This document shows, piece by piece, positions 1 to 8,892 of a DNA stretch of 64,000 nt (its first letter is position 1; every line of letters starts with the position of its first letter). A model generated the notes under the pieces. That model did no database searches and was not told where the DNA came from. It worked only from the letters and a program-made list of their open reading frames with translations. The DNA is from Lentimonas sp. CC4 (GTDB lineage Bacteria; Verrucomicrobiota; Verrucomicrobiia; Opitutales; Coraliomargaritaceae). The translations under genes were made by a program, and so were the position numbers. The stretch covers positions 620,001 through 684,000 of the forward strand of contig NZ_CACVBO010000001.1 in NCBI RefSeq assembly GCF_902728235.1. The letters are read 5' to 3'.

Positions 1-2
1 CC

Positions 3-1820
3 ACAGATACTCTTGAAGCGCAATTCACGCTTAAAGCATTTAACATCCCGCAATATCAACGTGCTTACTCCTGGGAGAAAGAACCACACCTTGAAGCATT
101 TGTGAGCGATCTCAGGCAACAAGCAGTAGCCAGAATAAAGAACCCTGAGAAAGACTACTTTCTTGGCACGCTACTACTCCATGCGACCAAAGCAGACAGA
201 GTCGATGTCGTTGATGGTCAGCAACGCTTGACCACTTCCGTCGTTTTCATTGCAGCCGCACTCCATGCGCATAAAGAGCGTAGTGCCTTATCTTCAGGGC
301 TAGTCAACCCAGCCCTGCTACGTCGCAACTTCATTTTTGACGATGCTGTGGAAGTGCAGAAGTTTCAGACGATCGAAGAGGACAATTCATTTTTCCGCAC
401 AAAAATCCTAAGGTTATCAAACAGCGACGTGTCCGAGGAGTCTCCGTCTTCCAAGCGTCTCAAAGAAGCTTACGACTATTTCCAATCTGAAATCACCGAT
501 GCAGAATGGCCCAGCCTAGTCGATGCACTCACCCGCTCCAAGGTAATGGTCTATTCGGTCGCAACCGCAGCCGATGCTACCCAGATTTTCGAACTACAAA
601 ACGACCGAGGCAAACGACTCACCAACTTAGAAGCGATCAAGAGCTATCTCATGCACTTGGTCTACCTGCATGCCAAGAACCCCGATGATAATTTAAAGAT
701 CATTCAGACGGAATTCTCAAAGATCTACCGAACTGTCGAACAACTCGGACAGATCGGCAAAGCCCCTGCAGAAGACGCGATTCTATCCTACCATTGCGCA
801 TCTTATTTAAACTGGGGAGGCGACACGTGGCGTCGCCCGAAAGAACTGATCAAGCATACAATTCGAGATCGGCCCGATGGTGAGGACGTGACAGCCTGGG
901 TGTTAGAATTCTCCGAAAACCTGCGCGAAACCTTTCGTGTAGTTCAAGCTGTGCTCGACCTTCGCGACCAATACCCCGCGTTTGCCGAACTGGTTCTTCT
1001 CGACCGCATGGCTAGCTTCTGGCCACTGGTCATTAAGACCTATCGCAAAGATTCGTCCCCAAGCAAAACAGACTTTCAGTTATGCTGTCGCCTGATGGAA
1101 GTTTACGCCATGCGTGGTTATGGGCTTAGTAATCTTAGAGCCGACGCCGGGCTTTCTCAGTTTTATACCCATGCACGTGACTTTGAAGGCACTTTCAGTG
1201 ACCTGCAAAACTTTCTGCATTCCATATCCTATTGGTATGACATTCAAAATCGCTTCGAAGGTGGCTTAAATCGAGCAGGTCTGTATCACAGCAATCGCAA
1301 GGATGCTCAATACCTGTTGTGGCGCTACGAAAACCATCTCCGCAGTCAACCCGGCAAAGCAACTGAGCACCTCGGCTGGAGGCAGTATCTCTATCCACGG
1401 GACACAAAGAGCAAATTGAGCCTAGAGCATATCGCAGCTCAAAATAACCCAGTATCCGAGACGACGGTTCAATGGGAAGAGCAGGACGAAGAGGCGAAAT
1501 TCAGTGAAGTAGCCACTCATCGGCTCGGCAATCTCGTGATCGACTCCATCTCCGCCAATTCGGCCAAAGGTAAATACGACTTCACGGACAAGCTAGTCCA
1601 CCTAAACAAGCACTCCACTTTTCTCAGCCAAGGCGAATTGGAGGACTACGCTGAAACCGGAGATAATGAAGAACCGCAGTGGACATTGGAATCCGTCAAG
1701 CAGCGACAACGTGATCTAGTCGCCTATGCGCTCAAGACTTGGTCTCCCGACACCTACTACAATCCACCAGTGCCTGCACTGCCTGAAGAATCAATTGAAG
1801 AAGAGGATGAACAAGTATGA
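3..1820 (+). CDS. GmrSD-like DUF262/DUF1524 protein, 5' partial
   Basis: The reading frame is open from base 3, so the gene starts left of the window; the first in-frame GTG (102) is not the true start because the DUF262 motif IPQYQRAYSW lies before it. DUF262 is a ParB/Srx-like nucleotide-handling domain; here DVVDGQQRLTT follows at about bases 208-240. The C-terminal part carries a DUF1524 HNH-type nuclease signature, LEHIAAQNN and then HRLGNLV about 25 residues later. Fused DUF262+DUF1524 is the GmrSD architecture, known as a modification-dependent (type IV) restriction enzyme acting on modified phage DNA. The stop overlaps the next start by 4 bases, so the two are translationally coupled. 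Substrate is not predictable. It is one of two such proteins, one at each end of the restriction cluster. Confidence 0.85.
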   Translation, partial: TDTLEAQFTLKAFNIPQYQRAYSWEKEPHLEAFVSDLRQQAVARIKNPEKDYFLGTLLLHATKADRVDVVDGQQRLTTSVVFIAAALHAHKERSALSSGLVNPALLRRNFIFDDAVEVQKFQTIEEDNSFFRTKILRLSNSDVSEESPSSKRLKEAYDYFQSEITDAEWPSLVDALTRSKVMVYSVATAADATQIFELQNDRGKRLTNLEAIKSYLMHLVYLHAKNPDDNLKIIQTEFSKIYRTVEQLGQIGKAPAEDAILSYHCASYLNWGGDTWRRPKELIKHTIRDRPDGEDVTAWVLEFSENLRETFRVVQAVLDLRDQYPAFAELVLLDRMASFWPLVIKTYRKDSSPSKTDFQLCCRLMEVYAMRGYGLSNLRADAGLSQFYTHARDFEGTFSDLQNFLHSISYWYDIQNRFEGGLNRAGLYHSNRKDAQYLLWRYENHLRSQPGKATEHLGWRQYLYPRDTKSKLSLEHIAAQNNPVSETTVQWEEQDEEAKFSEVATHRLGNLVIDSISANSAKGKYDFTDKLVHLNKHSTFLSQGELEDYAETGDNEEPQWTLESVKQRQRDLVAYALKTWSPDTYYNPPVPALPEESIEEEDEQV

Positions 1821-2320
1821 GTGATCACGAAGAAACGAAATTGCCACTAGATCAGATCAACCGGGATTGGACTAAGGGGAATTGCTATATGGCCGCTCTT
1901 GAATACATCAAAAAATCACCTACCGAAGATCGAATAGACAAACCTCCGGTAAGACTCGTTCATGGCGTAACAAGCTTCGGCCAGCATGCCTGGATCGAAT
2001 CTGGAGAAAGAGTCTGGGATAATGCTAACAACAACGGAATAGACTGCACAATCGAGGAATATCGTGAGCACTACAAGGCTATGCCTCAACGACGCTTTAC
2101 CCGCAAAGAAGCTGATGCGATTTTAGTTAAGTTTGAGCAGCCCAGTGGCTTATTTAGCGCCACAAACTGGAGTCAAATAACCGACGAAGAGGTGCAATCT
2201 TGCCTCGACAGATATGATCCAGAAACTTCTCCCTTTGCACGAGATGTTTGGTTCTCAAATCCAAAAGACCCAAAAAATAGAGAGAACCTCATAATTCCCT
2301 CCCAAGCCAAACAGCACTAA
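1817..2320 (+). CDS. Unknown 167-aa protein, possible papain/transglutaminase-like fold
   Basis: I do not recognise the family. The start overlaps the stop of the GmrSD-like gene (ATGA), which argues that it is real and co-translated. No signal peptide or membrane segment is visible. The N-terminal half has a Cys in GNCYMAALEY (about residue 23), a His in GQHAWIE (about residue 57) and an Asp in RVWDNAN shortly after; this order and spacing resembles the Cys-His-Asp arrangement of small papain-like or transglutaminase-like proteins. The C-terminal part is charged and featureless. If the triad is real the protein could process or modify the neighbouring GmrSD protein, or be unrelated. The function is a guess from three residues. 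Confidence 0.7.
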   Translation: MSDHEETKLPLDQINRDWTKGNCYMAALEYIKKSPTEDRIDKPPVRLVHGVTSFGQHAWIESGERVWDNANNNGIDCTIEEYREHYKAMPQRRFTRKEADAILVKFEQPSGLFSATNWSQITDEEVQSCLDRYDPETSPFARDVWFSNPKDPKNRENLIIPSQAKQH

Positions 2321-2331
2321 ACTTTACCGCC

Positions 2332-5300
2332 ATGAGCAAATACGACGACCTTGTTAAAAAATTACGTGAGATCTTCCAGATCGATAAGCCCGACCTGGAC
2401 TTCGGCATCTACCGCATCATCAACCAGCGGGCCGAGCAGATCGACGACTACCTGAAGAACACGCTCCGTGAAAAGGTGGAGACCGAGATCGGTAAACGCC
2501 AGAATGCGGACGCGGATAGCAAACGAGCCGACCTCATCGCGCAAATCCGTGACGAGTTTGGTAAACGCGCCTTTGACGATGCGGGCGAGCTGACAGATGC
2601 CGACGCACTAGCCAGTGACCTCGGCCAGCAATTGACAGCACTGGATAAGGGTGCCGCCACCAATGCCGAGCACGAGAACGCCGTATTCTCGCACCTACTG
2701 ACCTTCTTTCCTCGCTACTACCACAAGGCCGACTTCATTAGCCAGCGTCGCTATAAGGGAGACACCTACGCCATCCCTTATTCTGGCGAAGAGGTGATGC
2801 TCCACTGGGCCAACAAGGATCAGTATTACATCAAGAGCGGCGAGAATTTCTCCAACTATACCTTCAAGCTCGACGACGGGCGCAAGGTGCACTTTCGCTT
2901 GGTTTCTGCCGACACTGCGAAGGACAATCGTAAGGATAACGATAAGGATCGCTGCTTTGCTCTAGTGGAATCCAAAACAGTCGTGCGCACCGATGACGAA
3001 GGTGAGGAATACGCAGAGACTATCGTGCCAATCGAAGAATGTGAAGTCATCGAAGGTGGCGAAACAAGCACTGAGCTGGTGCTATGTTTCGAATACATCC
3101 CCGTCGACAAAAAGACCAAGCAAGAAGCCCTGATCGCAACTGCGCTCAAACGTGTCTTCGACGATGCGGCAGTTAAAGCGCGCTGGCTCGATCTGAGCGC
3201 CCGCAAACCGACGGAGAAGAACCCGCAGCGCACCGTGCTCGAAAAGAATCTAACCGACTATACTTCAAAGAATTCATCGGACTATTTTATCCATAAGGAT
3301 TTGAGTGGCTTCCTCAGCAACGAACTTGATTTCTACATCAAGAACGAGGTCATGCATCTCGACGATGTGCAGGATGCGGAGAAGTTTGCCGATATCGAAA
3401 AGAACCTACGGATGATTCAATGCTTCCGTGCTATCGGGCAGGAACTCATTCGCTTCCTCGCGCAAATTGAAGACTTCCAGAAGAAGTTATGGCTGAAAAA
3501 GAAGTTCGTCGTCGAGACCAACTATTGCATCACCTTGGATCGAGTGCCCGAAGAGTTATATCCTGAGATAGCAGCGAATGGCACACAGCGTGAAGAATGG
3601 GTTAAGCTCTTTGCGATTGATGAGATAAAGGGGGAAGAACTCGGTGAAGTGGCATATGATAATCCACTTTCTATTAATTTTTTAAAAGCTAACAAATATC
3701 TCTTAATCGACACTAAGAATTTCAATGTTAACTTCAAGTATGAGCTTCTGGGGAAACTTGAAAATGTTGATGAAACTTCCGATGGGTTATTAATTCAATC
3801 GGAGAATTTTCATTGCTTAAAATTACTGAGTTCCAGGTATTCGAATACACTGGACTGTGTCTATATTGACCCGCCTTACAATACTGATGCATCACCAATC
3901 ATCTATAAGAACGGATACAAAAGTTCAACATGGCAGACTCTGATGCACAACCGGCTAGAAGAGACAAAACACTTGCTAAAAACTGGTGGTGTGACTGCGG
4001 TTGCAATTGACGATGAGCAAAGCCGAGAACTATCATTTATTCTTTCTGAATTATATCAGAACTGTGAACTCGGAACTATCGCGGTAAGGTCTAATCCTTC
4101 AGGGCGTCCAATGAAAACAGGTTATTCCGTCTCTCATGAATACGTTCACTTTGTGGGTGCTGACTCAACGTCGCTAATTGGTCGCATGCCTGCAACTGAT
4201 GAGCAGATGGCTAGATTCAATAAAAGAGACTCAAATGGAGCTTTTGAATGGCGAAACTTACGCAGAGAAGGGTCAAACTCTGATCGAGGTAAAAGACGCG
4301 CATTATACTACCCTATATACATAGATGGGGGTAAGATTATCATTCCTAAAATGAGTTGGGATAAGGAAGATGAAAATTGGATAATTTTACAGAAGCCGAG
4401 AGACTGCGAGCAGGTAACTTGGCCTACAAATGATGACGGGGACGAAAAAACTTGGAGATGGAGTCATACTACTGTGCTCACCTCGATGGACGAACTCGCG
4501 GTTAGGCCAGACAGAAAAGGAAGGGATTACGTTTATTATAAAAGAAGGCCCAACGACGCTGGTGTTGCATGTATGTCCTCATGGTTCGACGCGAAACACT
4601 CCTCAACCGAGCATGGGTCCTCATTATTGAAGAGTATATACAAAGAAAATCCTTTTTCATATCCGAAATCCATCCACGCTGTAAGGGACTCAATTTATGT
4701 TGCCGGTGCATCTAACAAAGACTCAATCACGCTAGATTATTTCGCGGGCTCTGGAACAACTGGCCATGCTGTTATTGAATTGAATAGATGCGACGGAGGT
4801 AATCGTAAGTATATTCTAAACGAAATGGGACATCATTTTGATGGAGTTCTAAAATCTAGGATCCAAAAAATCGTTTATTCTGCAGAGTGGAAAAAAGGCA
4901 TGCCAACTACCCGCAATTCAGGCATTTCCCACTGCTTCAAATACATCCGCTTAGAATCCTACGAAGACACACTGAACAATCTCCAGCTCAAGCGCAATGA
5001 AGCAGGGGAACTTTTCACTGATGAGCTAAAAGACGACTATCTGCTCAACTATATGTTGGACGTCGAAAGCCAAGGCTCGCTGCTCTCAGTCGACGACTTT
5101 AAGAAGCCGTTTGATTATACGCTCAAAATTGCGGCCGACTCAGCGGGTGCGTTCACGACACAGAAAGTCGACCTCGTCGAGACCTTCAACTACCTGATCG
5201 GCCTGCGCGTGAAGCACATCGATGGTCAGTTTGAGCGCGGCTATGTCACGGTCGAAGGCACCCTACCGAGCGAAGAGCGTTGCCTCGTGCTTTGGCGGGA

Positions 5301-5520
5301 TTGTGAGCAAGTGGATTACGACGCACTCAACAAGCTCTGCGAAAAGCTACAGATCAATCCGAAGGATAGCGAATACGACGTCGTCTACATCAACGGCGAC
5401 CACAACATCCCATCGGTCACACAAGAAGCCGAAGATGAAGGCGGCATCAGTCGTAGCTTAAAACTTCGCCAGATCGAGCCCGAGTTTTTGCAACGCATGT
5501 TTGAGGTGGAGGACGTATAA
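2332..5520 (+). CDS. mod: Type III-like N6-adenine DNA methyltransferase (Mod), extended
   Basis: Modification subunit of a type III-like restriction system, expected to transfer a methyl group from S-adenosylmethionine to adenine N6. The catalytic motif IV DPPYNT is at residues 513-518 and the SAM-binding motif I FAGSG at 804-808; the order IV then I is that of the beta class. At 1062 residues it is much longer than the usual 600-700 of Mod. About 480 residues precede the catalytic core (charged, including a KDNRKDNDKDR stretch near 200) and about 200 follow it. The stop TAA shares its last A with the ATG of the helicase gene, so both are made together. Codons in the middle (3600-4900) are visibly more A+T rich than in the flanks, as expected where the specificity region has been exchanged. 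The start lacks a clear Shine-Dalgarno sequence. Confidence 0.88.
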   Translation: MSKYDDLVKKLREIFQIDKPDLDFGIYRIINQRAEQIDDYLKNTLREKVETEIGKRQNADADSKRADLIAQIRDEFGKRAFDDAGELTDADALASDLGQQLTALDKGAATNAEHENAVFSHLLTFFPRYYHKADFISQRRYKGDTYAIPYSGEEVMLHWANKDQYYIKSGENFSNYTFKLDDGRKVHFRLVSADTAKDNRKDNDKDRCFALVESKTVVRTDDEGEEYAETIVPIEECEVIEGGETSTELVLCFEYIPVDKKTKQEALIATALKRVFDDAAVKARWLDLSARKPTEKNPQRTVLEKNLTDYTSKNSSDYFIHKDLSGFLSNELDFYIKNEVMHLDDVQDAEKFADIEKNLRMIQCFRAIGQELIRFLAQIEDFQKKLWLKKKFVVETNYCITLDRVPEELYPEIAANGTQREEWVKLFAIDEIKGEELGEVAYDNPLSINFLKANKYLLIDTKNFNVNFKYELLGKLENVDETSDGLLIQSENFHCLKLLSSRYSNTLDCVYIDPPYNTDASPIIYKNGYKSSTWQTLMHNRLEETKHLLKTGGVTAVAIDDEQSRELSFILSELYQNCELGTIAVRSNPSGRPMKTGYSVSHEYVHFVGADSTSLIGRMPATDEQMARFNKRDSNGAFEWRNLRREGSNSDRGKRRALYYPIYIDGGKIIIPKMSWDKEDENWIILQKPRDCEQVTWPTNDDGDEKTWRWSHTTVLTSMDELAVRPDRKGRDYVYYKRRPNDAGVACMSSWFDAKHSSTEHGSSLLKSIYKENPFSYPKSIHAVRDSIYVAGASNKDSITLDYFAGSGTTGHAVIELNRCDGGNRKYILNEMGHHFDGVLKSRIQKIVYSAEWKKGMPTTRNSGISHCFKYIRLESYEDTLNNLQLKRNEAGELFTDELKDDYLLNYMLDVESQGSLLSVDDFKKPFDYTLKIAADSAGAFTTQKVDLVETFNYLIGLRVKHIDGQFERGYVTVEGTLPSEERCLVLWRDCEQVDYDALNKLCEKLQINPKDSEYDVVYINGDHNIPSVTQEAEDEGGISRSLKLRQIEPEFLQRMFEVEDV

Positions 5521-8500
5521 TGGCAGTAAAACGCACATCGAAAAAGAAGCGTAGCTTCCACCAGGACTTGGTCCTCAATCGCTGGCTACTCGGCTTCTTC
5601 AACGGAGACAGTATTCAAAAGCTCAAGCTACGCCTCGGCGAGGATCGCTATGAAGGCCTACACGAAGACGGGCAGTCGCTGTTCTTCCATGAGCTGACGG
5701 GCAACCTTTTCAATATCGACCGCATCAGTGAGGATGAGTTGCGGCGTTATGATTTCAATATCGTCACCTATTGGGATGAAATAACGAGTGCCCGTAACAA
5801 GATCGAAGGCCACGTGTTGCAGATGAAATACTTCCAGTATCTCTCGCTGCTCTTTACTGAGATTTATCTAGATTGGTATTTTAACCGCAAACAGCAGTTG
5901 CTGGATGGGCTCAACGAAGCACTGGATCAATTCCACAGCGATGAAGGGCAGATTCTCTTTCAGCCATTTGTGGCCGATGATCTCAACAAGATCGCGTTTT
6001 GGAATGCCACAGGTAGCGGCAAAACGCTGCTACTGCATGTCAATATCAAGCAATACCTGCACTATTTCCAAGATGGTCGCGACGGGGTCTACCCGGATAA
6101 GATCATTCTGCTGACTCCTAATGAGGGACTATCCAAGCAGCACCTTGAAGAGGCTCAGCAATCAGGCTTTGGCTTCACTAAACTTTTTGAGAAAGACAGT
6201 AAGCCCGACTTTAAGGGCACCATCGAAGTCATCGACATCAATAAACTCGGTGACACCATGGGCGATAAGACCGTCGCGGTGGATGCGTTTGAGGGCAATA
6301 ACTTGGTGCTGGTTGACGAAGGCCACCGAGGCACCGGCAAAGAAGCAGGAGCTTGGATGCGTCGTCGCAGTGCACTCGTCTCGAATGGTTTCGCCTTCGA
6401 GTATTCTGCCACATTCGGACAAGCAGTGGGTAAAGGGCCGACCGTCGAAAAGGCGGAGGATGAAATTCGTAAAACCAAGGCAAAGACGATTCATGGCACG
6501 ACTAAGCTCAGCGAGATTCCGAAGGAGGACATTGCAAAGGTTACGCTCACGAATGAGGATCGCCAGAGAGCACGTAACAATGCGACGCGTGAAACCTACG
6601 CCAAGTGCACGCTCTTCGACTACTCCTACAAATATTTTTACGAAGACGGCTACGGTAAAGAGTTCCTGATTCTTAACCTCAAAGAGGACAAGGAAGACGA
6701 TGATCAGAAGCTCTATTTCACCGCCTGCTTATTGAGCTTCTATCAGCAGCTCTGGCTATGGGAGACCAAGAAGCTAGCGCTCACCGATTATAATATTGAA
6801 AAGCCGCTGTGGGTATTCGTGGGCAATAAGGTCAACGATGACGACTCCGACATTTTGACCGTTACCAAATTCCTTGGCGATTTCCTCAATACTCCGAAGC
6901 AAATGGTGCCTTGGATTGCGGATTTGATTGCAAACAAAACGCGAATTCTCGACGCAAAAGGTAACAATATCTTCCATCAACGTTTCTTACCAATGATGGG
7001 GCGCGATGCCGCCGAAGTTTACAAGGACATCTTGAAGCGCCTCTTTAATGCGGATGCACCTCAGCGGCTCAAACTGGTGAATCTGAAACGCAGTAAGGGC
7101 GAATTAGCGCTGCGAGTCGGTGATGCAGAACCGTTCGGCCTGATCAACGTTGGGGATGACTCGAAGTTTCACACACTGGCCGACAACAACAGTGACGAGA
7201 TCTTTGATACGGAATCCGATGAGTTCGGCGGAGCGCTCTTCAAGTCGATCAATCGCAAGGATAGTCCACTCAACGTGTTGATCGGCTCGCGTAAGTTCAC
7301 CGAAGGCTGGAGTAGTTGGCGTGTCTCTACCATGGGCCTTCTAAACATGGGCACTGGCGAAGGTTCCCAAATCATCCAGCTCTTTGGTCGAGGCGTCCGC
7401 CTCAAAGGGAGCAACTTCTCACTGAAGCGGACATCTGTGACAGAGCGCCCCAAAGGCCTACACTTGGATAAATTGGAGACGCTCAATATCTTCGGTGTCC
7501 GCGCCAACTACATGGCCAAGTTTAAGGACTATCTCAAAGAAGAAGGCATCACGCCGACGGATGAGATCCTGGAGCTCGATTTCCCAACTAAAGCCAATCT
7601 ACCCAGTAATCAGCTCAAGACACTGGGGCTGAAAGACGGATACAAAGATAATCAGAAGAACGGCTTTAAACGTAAACACTACCCCGACCTCTACGAGGTG
7701 CCTGCGGCTTTCATGGATGCAAAGACGAAGCAGCCAAAGATCAAAATGCCGCATGTGGTCGTGGATCTGTATCCGCGCATCGAAGCATTGAGTAGCACAT
7801 CCAAAGGGAGTGCGTCTAAGAAGGAGGCCCGAAGCGAAGCGAAGCTTTCAACTGAAGTGATGGAGCATTTCAATTGGGATCAACTCTTCATGGCGGTCCA
7901 AGACTACAAATTACAACGTAGCTGGAGTAATTTACGTGTATCGAAAGAGCGCCTTAGGGCCTTCTGCTTTGCGCGTAATAGCTGGTATACGCTGTATGCC
8001 CCGGCCAAAGAGATGCAGGTCACGCGCTACAGCGATGTCTTTAAGCAGCAACGAATCCTCACGCAGCTTCTGGTTGATTATACAGATCGATTCTACAAGG
8101 CGCTCAAAAATGCCTATGAAGGCCAATTCTATGAGGTCATCGCGATGGATGAAGATCATAGCTCGATGCTCAAGCTGTATCACTTCGAAATCGAAGACAG
8201 CAGCGAAGGGCAGGTCTACCTGCAACGCTTGGAAGTCCTACAAAAGTTAATAGCAGAGAAGAAGCTAGCCGATGCCTCAAGGAGTGCACCGAATCAAATG
8301 GTCGCCATTTGCTTTGATCGTCACCTCTATTATCCGCTGTTGCATATCGAAGATCCAAAGGGCGTGCCTCTGAAGCTCCGCCCCATTGCCTTTGATGCTG
8401 AGAGCGAAGTTCGCTTCGTGAAGGATCTGGAGACCTTCTATCAGACCAAGAAAGGCGAGGAAGCGCTCAAAGGACGCAGTCTTTACCTACTGAGAAATGC

Positions 8501-8873
8501 CGACAGCAAAGGCAGAGGTCTCGGCTTTGCGACCGCAGGCAATTTCTATCCCGACTTCCTGCTCTGGCTGGTCGACGAAGAGACCGGTCAGCAGTGGCTC
8601 AACTTTGTTGATCCAAAGGGCATCCGTAATATCGACCTGGCGCATCCCAAGCTACAACTCTACCGAGAGGTCAAGAACGTCGAAAAGGAACTCAAAGACC
8701 CAACACTGACGCTCAATGCCTTCATCCTATCTGGCACCAGCTTCGAGGACCTACTCAACGTCAAAGGCAAGGTAAGCAAACAAGAGCTCGAAGACCGGCA
8801 TGTTCTCTTCATGGACGACGACAAGGACAGTTATCTTGAGAAGCTGATCCAGCAAGCAACTACAACCCCTTAA
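5520..8873 (+). CDS. res: Type III-like restriction helicase/endonuclease (Res)
   Basis: Restriction subunit partner of the preceding methyltransferase, 1117 residues. An SF2 helicase core is shown by Walker A ATGSGKT (163-169) and a DEGH box (266-269) in place of DEAD/DEAH, with a later motif VI-like QLFGRGVRLKG. Near the C-terminus a PD-(D/E)XK nuclease site is visible: YPDF with Asp 1012, then DPK with Asp 1031 and Lys 1033. This is the layout of type III Res proteins, which translocate or diffuse along DNA using ATP and cut when two enzymes meet. All catalytic residues look intact. It is fused by a one-base overlap to the Mod gene and followed by a 19-base gap before the DUF2130 gene, so it sits in the middle of a likely single transcript. 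Confidence 0.88.
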   Translation: MAVKRTSKKKRSFHQDLVLNRWLLGFFNGDSIQKLKLRLGEDRYEGLHEDGQSLFFHELTGNLFNIDRISEDELRRYDFNIVTYWDEITSARNKIEGHVLQMKYFQYLSLLFTEIYLDWYFNRKQQLLDGLNEALDQFHSDEGQILFQPFVADDLNKIAFWNATGSGKTLLLHVNIKQYLHYFQDGRDGVYPDKIILLTPNEGLSKQHLEEAQQSGFGFTKLFEKDSKPDFKGTIEVIDINKLGDTMGDKTVAVDAFEGNNLVLVDEGHRGTGKEAGAWMRRRSALVSNGFAFEYSATFGQAVGKGPTVEKAEDEIRKTKAKTIHGTTKLSEIPKEDIAKVTLTNEDRQRARNNATRETYAKCTLFDYSYKYFYEDGYGKEFLILNLKEDKEDDDQKLYFTACLLSFYQQLWLWETKKLALTDYNIEKPLWVFVGNKVNDDDSDILTVTKFLGDFLNTPKQMVPWIADLIANKTRILDAKGNNIFHQRFLPMMGRDAAEVYKDILKRLFNADAPQRLKLVNLKRSKGELALRVGDAEPFGLINVGDDSKFHTLADNNSDEIFDTESDEFGGALFKSINRKDSPLNVLIGSRKFTEGWSSWRVSTMGLLNMGTGEGSQIIQLFGRGVRLKGSNFSLKRTSVTERPKGLHLDKLETLNIFGVRANYMAKFKDYLKEEGITPTDEILELDFPTKANLPSNQLKTLGLKDGYKDNQKNGFKRKHYPDLYEVPAAFMDAKTKQPKIKMPHVVVDLYPRIEALSSTSKGSASKKEARSEAKLSTEVMEHFNWDQLFMAVQDYKLQRSWSNLRVSKERLRAFCFARNSWYTLYAPAKEMQVTRYSDVFKQQRILTQLLVDYTDRFYKALKNAYEGQFYEVIAMDEDHSSMLKLYHFEIEDSSEGQVYLQRLEVLQKLIAEKKLADASRSAPNQMVAICFDRHLYYPLLHIEDPKGVPLKLRPIAFDAESEVRFVKDLETFYQTKKGEEALKGRSLYLLRNADSKGRGLGFATAGNFYPDFLLWLVDEETGQQWLNFVDPKGIRNIDLAHPKLQLYREVKNVEKELKDPTLTLNAFILSGTSFEDLLNVKGKVSKQELEDRHVLFMDDDKDSYLEKLIQQATTTP

Positions 8874-8892
8874 ATTTATTCTTTAGAATTTT

